Of a stretch of 17,804 bases of DNA, positions 13,524 through 17,804 are shown piece by piece. Position 1 is the stretch's first letter; each line of letters starts with the position of its first letter. The stretch is from positions 1-17,804 of the forward strand of contig CALVTA010000019.1 in assembly GCA_944359735.1 (NCBI GenBank), read 5' to 3'. The stretch comes from an uncultured Bacilli bacterium. GTDB taxonomy: Bacteria; Bacillota_I; Bacilli_A; RF39; UBA660. The position numbers and the translations under genes are program-made. Below the pieces are notes generated by a model. The model was not told where the DNA came from and did not search any database. It saw only the letters and a program-made list of their open reading frames with translations.

Positions 13524-15570
13524 GCTAGCTTTTAAAAATATAAAGAAAAGTATTAGTGATTATGTTATTTATTTTTTCACTCTTGTTTTAGGTGTTGCAA
13601 TATTCTATGTTTTTAATGCAATAGATTCACAAACAGCAATGATGAAGGTATCAGAGAGTACTAAAGATATCATAGAATTAATGATAAATATGTTAAGTGG
13701 TGTATCTGTCTTTATTTCTTTTGTTCTAGGGTTTCTTATAATTTATGCTTCGAGATTTTTAATGAAAAGAAGAAATAAAGAATTTGGTATTTATATGACT
13801 CTTGGTATGAGTAAAGGAAAGATATCTAAAATACTAGTAGTAGAAACATTCTTAATAGGATTATTATCATTGGCAGTAGGACTCTTACTAGGTGGTGCAT
13901 TATCTCAAGTTATGAGTGTTATTGTTGCAAATATGTTTGAAGCAGACCTTACAGAGTTTACCTTTATTATAAGTACTAATGCAATTGTTAAAACGATAAT
14001 TTACTTTGGTATCATGTATTTACTTGTTATGATATTTAATACTATTAGTGTATCACGTTGTAAGTTAATAGATTTAATAAATGCTAATAAGAAGACTGAA
14101 ACAGTTAAGTTAAAGAATCCCTATTTATGCATAGTTATCTTTGTGACAGCAGTTGTTATGTTAGGATATGCTTATTACTGCGTAACTATTGATGTAGAGA
14201 ATTTAAGGGAAACTTGGCAAATATTTTTAGTATTAGGTTTTGGAGCCGTAGGAACATTTTTATTATTTTTCTCATTATCAGGTCTTGTTTTAAGAGTACT
14301 ACAACATTTTAAAAATTTCTATTATAAAGGATTAAATAGTTTTACGATAAAACAATTTAGTAGTAAGATCAATACAACAGTATTCTCTATGACTGTTATT
14401 TGTTTAATGCTATTTGTAACAATCTGTGTCTTTTCTAGTTGTATGTCTATGAAAAATGCGATGACCTCTAACTTACAAGAGTTAGCACCGATTGATATCC
14501 AATTTGCTAAAACTAAAAATATACCAAGAGAGTTTATGGAAGAGTATGGTTATAGTGAAGAGCAGATTAATAATTCTTATATAAGTATAGAAGATGATTT
14601 AGCAAGTGTAGGATTTAATATAAATGATTATTATAAAGATATGGTAAGTATTAATGCTTATACAACTAACGAACTTACAGTTAGAAGTACTTTAGGTAAA
14701 GCTTATGATGAGATATATAAGAAATATCCATTTATGACTTATAATGCGATAGAAGAAATTGTTACGATAAGTGACTATAACAAAGTTGCTAAGCTATTAG
14801 GACTTGATACATATACCTTAAATGATGATGAATATTTAGTAATCGCTGATTATGATAATATGGTTGATGTTAGAAATACTGCTTTAGAGTTAAATACACC
14901 TATTACTATTGATGGTAAGACTTATTATCCTAAATATGATAAATGTATGGATGGATTTTTAGAGATATCTAATAGTCATATTAATGACGGAGTATTTATT
15001 GTGCCAGATGCTGCGGTTAGTAATTTAACTGTAGAAGAAGAGTATTTGTATGCTAATTATAAAGCAGATACAGAAGAAGAAAAACAGGAGATAGAAGATT
15101 TATTATTAAGTAAAAGTGATGCTTTATTAAATATTGGTTCAACAATAAGTGCTGGTACAAGACTTTCTATTTATGAAGGTAGTGTAGGTCTTGGTGCTTT
15201 AGTAACTTTTATTGGTCTATATCTTGGTGTAATCTTTTTAATAAGTAGTGCTGCGATACTTGCTTTAAAAGAGTTAAGTGAAGCGACAGAAAATAAAGAA
15301 AGATTTAAGATGTTAAGAAAAATAGGAGCCGATGAAAAACTTATTAATAAAGCTTTATTTAGACAGATAGCTATCTTCTTCTTAGCACCACTTGTAATCG
15401 CCATCATTCATTCTATCTTTGGTATTATGTTTTGTAATTACATCTTAGAAACATTTGGTAATGAAAGCTTGTTACTGGCAATAGCATTAACAGCATTACT
15501 TCTTATAATAATCTATGGAGGATACTTATTAATTACATATTACTGTAGTAAGAGAATAATTAAAGAATAG
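13510..15570 (+). CDS. BceB-type FtsX-family permease, copy 2
   Basis: This 686-residue permease partners the overlapping ATPase. It shows about ten membrane helices in the BceB layout, with a large extracytoplasmic domain (about 318-545) between helices seven and eight. FtsX-type coupling segments are seen in KRRNKEFGIYMTLGMSKGK (about 90-108) and ENKERFKMLRKIGADEK. The extracellular domain is clearly different in sequence from copy 1, apart from a shared YNK...LL.L......LNDDEY stretch, suggesting a different drug profile. AGGAGGGG (13496-13503) precedes two adjacent ATG codons (13510 and 13513). No bceRS follows; the nearest upstream pair is at 8321-9975, beyond the recombinase insert. A strong hairpin ends the gene. 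Confidence 0.9.
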   Translation: MMLFKLAFKNIKKSISDYVIYFFTLVLGVAIFYVFNAIDSQTAMMKVSESTKDIIELMINMLSGVSVFISFVLGFLIIYASRFLMKRRNKEFGIYMTLGMSKGKISKILVVETFLIGLLSLAVGLLLGGALSQVMSVIVANMFEADLTEFTFIISTNAIVKTIIYFGIMYLLVMIFNTISVSRCKLIDLINANKKTETVKLKNPYLCIVIFVTAVVMLGYAYYCVTIDVENLRETWQIFLVLGFGAVGTFLLFFSLSGLVLRVLQHFKNFYYKGLNSFTIKQFSSKINTTVFSMTVICLMLFVTICVFSSCMSMKNAMTSNLQELAPIDIQFAKTKNIPREFMEEYGYSEEQINNSYISIEDDLASVGFNINDYYKDMVSINAYTTNELTVRSTLGKAYDEIYKKYPFMTYNAIEEIVTISDYNKVAKLLGLDTYTLNDDEYLVIADYDNMVDVRNTALELNTPITIDGKTYYPKYDKCMDGFLEISNSHINDGVFIVPDAAVSNLTVEEEYLYANYKADTEEEKQEIEDLLLSKSDALLNIGSTISAGTRLSIYEGSVGLGALVTFIGLYLGVIFLISSAAILALKELSEATENKERFKMLRKIGADEKLINKALFRQIAIFFLAPLVIAIIHSIFGIMFCNYILETFGNESLLLAIALTALLLIIIYGGYLLITYYCSKRIIKE

Positions 15571-15579
15571 TCCAACTTT

Positions 15580-15605
15580 AAAAGGAGTCGAAATCGACTC
15601 CTTTT
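15580..15605. terminator. Bidirectional rho-independent terminator
   Basis: GGAGTCG (15584-15590) pairs with CGACTCC (15595-15601) around a short AAAT loop. The flanks are AAAA (15580-15583) and TTTT (15602-15605), so it can end transcription from the permease gene on the plus strand and from the 15610-16383 gene on the minus strand. Confidence 0.85.
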
Positions 15606-15609
15606 GCGT

Positions 15610-16383
15610 TTATACAAGCTTTTTAGTTTCTTTAATTTTTGTTAATAATAGTTGTTTTGCAGTATTACTTTTCTTTTCTTGCTCTTTTTTGTCTTCTCTT
15701 ATTGCATTTGCTAGATTTACTGCAAAAGGGTTGCGTGAAAGTATATCAAAAAGCCAATAAATATCTAACATTTCATCGCCTAATTCAATTAAATCTTGTG
15801 TTCTCTCACTTGTTATATATGGAAAATATTTTAATTTTGATTCTGGTGCTAAGGAACACATGGCATGAAGAGTATCTGTACTACCATAAGAAATATCTAC
15901 ATCAAAATACTTTCCTTTCACACTTTCTCCAATTTTAGCACTTGTTACATTGTGTAACTCTGATAAGTCCCAAGTAAATACCTTTTGTAAACTGCGAATA
16001 ATATCTTGAGGATAGTCCTTGTTTTCAGACCATACTTGGAAACCATTGCCTATATTAATTCTATAAATTCCTTCATCTATTCTATATATAGATGATTTAA
16101 CACCATCTGCTTTTTCCCATCTATACTCATTATAAACATATCTATCCATATTTAGCTTTTTAATTATAAACTTATCATCAGTTTTTCCTGCTAAGATAAT
16201 ATTTTTTTGTTCCCCAGTATATTCTGCATATAGTAGTTTCATATTATCTGCATCTTCTTTTCCATAAACAGTTTCAGCTTCACCAGAATAGTTGATACGG
16301 ATTAATTTCCAATTTTTATAAAAATCTAATATTTGAATATCATTTGTATTAATGTGAATATTTGGATTTCCTATACTACCCAT
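15610..16383 (-). CDS. Unknown 257-residue protein
   Basis: I do not recognise this protein. It has no signal peptide or membrane helix. Residues 1-130 are beta-rich with repeated short strands (WKLIRINYSG, FIIKKLN, YRINIGNGFQVW), suggesting a beta-barrel or propeller-like fold; the last 60 residues are helical and end in a lysine-rich tail. A strong AGGAGGT precedes the ATG. A minus-strand TTGACA (16427-16432) with a moderate TAAACT (16404-16409) 17 bases away is a reasonable promoter. It ends on the shared bidirectional terminator. It has no visible link to the bce genes. Confidence 0.75.
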   Translation of the reverse strand: MGSIGNPNIHINTNDIQILDFYKNWKLIRINYSGEAETVYGKEDADNMKLLYAEYTGEQKNIILAGKTDDKFIIKKLNMDRYVYNEYRWEKADGVKSSIYRIDEGIYRINIGNGFQVWSENKDYPQDIIRSLQKVFTWDLSELHNVTSAKIGESVKGKYFDVDISYGSTDTLHAMCSLAPESKLKYFPYITSERTQDLIELGDEMLDIYWLFDILSRNPFAVNLANAIREDKKEQEKKSNTAKQLLLTKIKETKKLV

Positions 16384-16403
16384 ATTTTACCTCCTGTTTT
16401 TTT

Positions 16404-16432
16404 AGTTTAAGTCCTATATATTTTTTTGTCAA
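16404..16432 (-). promoter_or_regulatory. Candidate promoter of the 257-residue protein gene
   Basis: On the minus strand a consensus TTGACA (16427-16432) lies 17 bases from TAAACT (16404-16409), just before the AGGAGGT ribosome site. The -10 is only a moderate match. Confidence 0.4.
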
Positions 16433-16486
16433 TAATTATATATTGTTTGATGATTAAGCATATAAATTACTTATGGGCGATTTATA

Positions 16487-17083
16487 ATGAAAAGGATATT
16501 ATTTGCAGATTTGGTTGATACTTTTAATTAATAGTGATAACGATTGTGCTAAAAAATAGAAAGTATGTCTAGTTATTCAAATAAATTTCTAAATGATGGA
16601 AACTATATAGCGATAGTTACGACTGCAATTGTCCATGGTAGTGTTGGTTATATAATTGATGATTTTTTTACAAAAAAATTTAGTATATATGCAATAGGGA
16701 ATAATTATAGAGATATACCTATGCTTTTAAGAACTCAAGAGTTAGATGGCTTTTCTTCTTTTATAGGTAATAGTATTGATGATGAAGTTAGTGTTAAAGA
16801 TATTATTATTGAACAGTTATTTGTAAAGTTTCACTTCCCATTGCAAGATGAAATAAATAAGAAAAAAGGGGGTTGAAGACTATAAAAAATAACAGAAGAA
16901 GAGATTCCTATATTTCTAAAAAGGGAAGAGTGTAAGAAAGAGTTATAACAACTTTTTAATGAAGATAAATATGAGAATTATCCTTTTAATGAATATATAA
17001 TAGATAAAATTATATCTATGGGATGTTTTAATTCTTTTGAAGATTATTATGTTAAAGTATTAAAAGATAGTATAATAGGATAA
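16487..17083 (+). pseudogene. Decayed HAD-superfamily hydrolase gene
   Basis: One reading frame holds pieces of a HAD (Cof-like) phosphatase broken by stops. It opens with MKRILFADLVDTFN (16487-16528), matching the first HAD motif 'DxDxT' but with the second Asp changed to Val, then stops. From about 16565 it reads FLNDGNYIAIVTTAIVHGS, where motif II (hhhT) is expected, and IYAIGNNYRDIPML, the 'GDxxND' motif IV with Asp to Asn and Asn to Arg changes. After TGA 16874 and TAA 16883 it continues ITEEEIPIFLKREE, has TAA 16946, and ends with NSFEDYYVKVLKDSIIG before TAA 17081. Lost catalytic residues, several in-frame stops and missing middle sequence indicate a dead gene. The 103-codon open stretch at 16565-16876 is part of this remnant. 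Confidence 0.65.
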
Positions 17084-17099
17084 AGGAGTTTGATATCTA

Positions 17100-17804
17100 A
17101 TGAAAAACTTATTAAAAAATCCTTTGTTTTATGGAGTTATATATGTAATATTATATTTTATTGGTTATATTGTACTTGCTTATTATAATTATACTTATTT
17201 TGGTATTATTAAACTTGTCTCTATTATAATAGTTTTAATAACTATAATTTTGGGAATTATAAGTATATATAAGACTAAGAAAGAGGCTAAATTTAAGCTT
17301 TTTACCCCATATCTATTTACTGAGATAGTTACTGTTATATTATTATTCTTGATTTTAGGTTATTTTATAGGAAATAGAGATAGTGTTGTTACTTTATATA
17401 ATAAAAGAATGGTAGAAGCAAGGAGTAGGTTTTTATCAAGCGACTCTATTTCCTATTATGATTATATTAATCCTTTTGTTAGAAGAAATACTTTAAGAAA
17501 GAAAATGTATTATGATAAAGAGATTAATAAAGAAAATTATTCAATGACAGAATTTTTTGATGATGAAGGAAACTTAATTAATTATACATATAGTCAAAAT
17601 ATTGAAGAAGAAATAGAGACAACGGATGTTAAAAATGGTAGTTATGGTTCTACTACAATAGAGAGCTTTTTGGAAAGTATTTTATATGAAAGTAGATTTA
17701 ATAAGACTAATATAATTAGAGTAAGAATTATTGATTCTGCTTTAGCAGGTAAAGATATAATTATTGTAGAAAAATCTACTGATAATGGCTTAAGTTTTAA
17801 AAAT
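17100..17804 (+). CDS. Membrane protein of unknown function, cut by the window end
   Basis: The frame is open from ATG 17100 to the last base, giving 235 residues without a stop. Three hydrophobic helices (about 10-28, 36-56 and 74-93) are followed by a hydrophilic, probably extracytoplasmic domain from about residue 97 on. Its last visible part ends VEKSTDNGLSF, which resembles an Asp-box (SxDxGxxW/F) but may be chance. AAGGAG (17083-17088) lies 11 bases before the ATG, at the end of the upstream pseudogene. I do not recognise the family. Confidence 0.75.
   Translation, partial: MKNLLKNPLFYGVIYVILYFIGYIVLAYYNYTYFGIIKLVSIIIVLITIILGIISIYKTKKEAKFKLFTPYLFTEIVTVILLFLILGYFIGNRDSVVTLYNKRMVEARSRFLSSDSISYYDYINPFVRRNTLRKKMYYDKEINKENYSMTEFFDDEGNLINYTYSQNIEEEIETTDVKNGSYGSTTIESFLESILYESRFNKTNIIRVRIIDSALAGKDIIIVEKSTDNGLSFKN

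Noticed and set aside
15171..15407. 78-codon minus-strand ORF inside the second permease gene
   Set aside because: It mirrors membrane-helix codons of the permease and has no ribosome site or family resemblance.
15639..15938. 99-codon plus-strand ORF opposite the 257-residue protein gene
   Set aside because: It is antisense to a gene with a strong ribosome site, Leu/Tyr/His-rich as expected of a shadow frame, and lacks its own signals.
1..17804. CRISPR array, tRNA or rRNA genes
   Set aside because: No regularly spaced direct repeats, and no tRNA or rRNA signature sequence were seen on either strand.

Overview
This is AT-rich DNA (roughly a quarter G+C) from a low-GC Gram-positive bacterium. 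TGG encodes Trp and TGA is used as a stop (for example at 4568-4570 and 7231-7233), so this is not a mycoplasma-type genetic code. Gene content fits a host-associated Bacillota/Bacilli-type lineage, such as RF39- or Erysipelotrichales-like gut bacteria: Bce-type peptide-resistance modules, an extremely A/T-rich codon bias and Shine-Dalgarno-led ATG starts. The exact taxon cannot be fixed from the sequence.

Layout. 1-86 is the end of a gene that begins outside the window. 195-5568 is one tight operon: a BceAB-type ABC transporter, a VTT/TVP38-family membrane protein, an unknown 130-residue protein, and a BceR/BceS-type two-component system. A uvsE-like UV endonuclease gene (5558-6502, minus) converges on it with an 11-bp overlap. 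6503-6820 is non-coding and holds candidate promoters. Next come a small frameshifted unknown gene (6821-7233), a split-barrel flavin-type protein (7230-7631), and a promoter-gene-terminator unit for an unknown 137-residue protein (7622-8135). A second BceRS pair follows (8321-9975). A second BceAB transporter lies at 12759-15570, separated from that pair by a 2.7-kb insert carrying a tyrosine recombinase and a protein that fuses helix-turn-helix segments to a metallophosphoesterase. Downstream are a minus-strand unknown gene (15610-16383), a decayed HAD-hydrolase pseudogene (16487-17083), and a membrane protein running off the window end (17100-17804).

How it works together. Both BceRS/BceAB sets look like peptide-antibiotic sensing and detoxification modules: the transporter senses the drug, the short-loop kinase relays the signal, and the regulator activates the transporter promoter. 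Upstream of the first bceA is an exact match to the TnACA-N4-TGTAA operator type expected for BceR-like regulators. The second bceA has a near match, with identical -10-to-ATG spacing.

The most interesting element is between the recombinase and the phosphoesterase gene. An 18-bp perfect inverted repeat (11171-11188 and 11315-11332) bounds a 126-bp segment. That segment holds an essentially perfect sigma-A promoter (TTGACA, 18 bp, TATAAT, with an extended -10 TG) pointing backwards into the 3' end of the recombinase gene. Inversion would turn this promoter toward the phosphoesterase gene and would separate the recombinase terminator hairpin from its T-run. I read it as a phase-variable invertible promoter controlled by the adjacent recombinase, sitting inside a split antimicrobial-peptide resistance locus.
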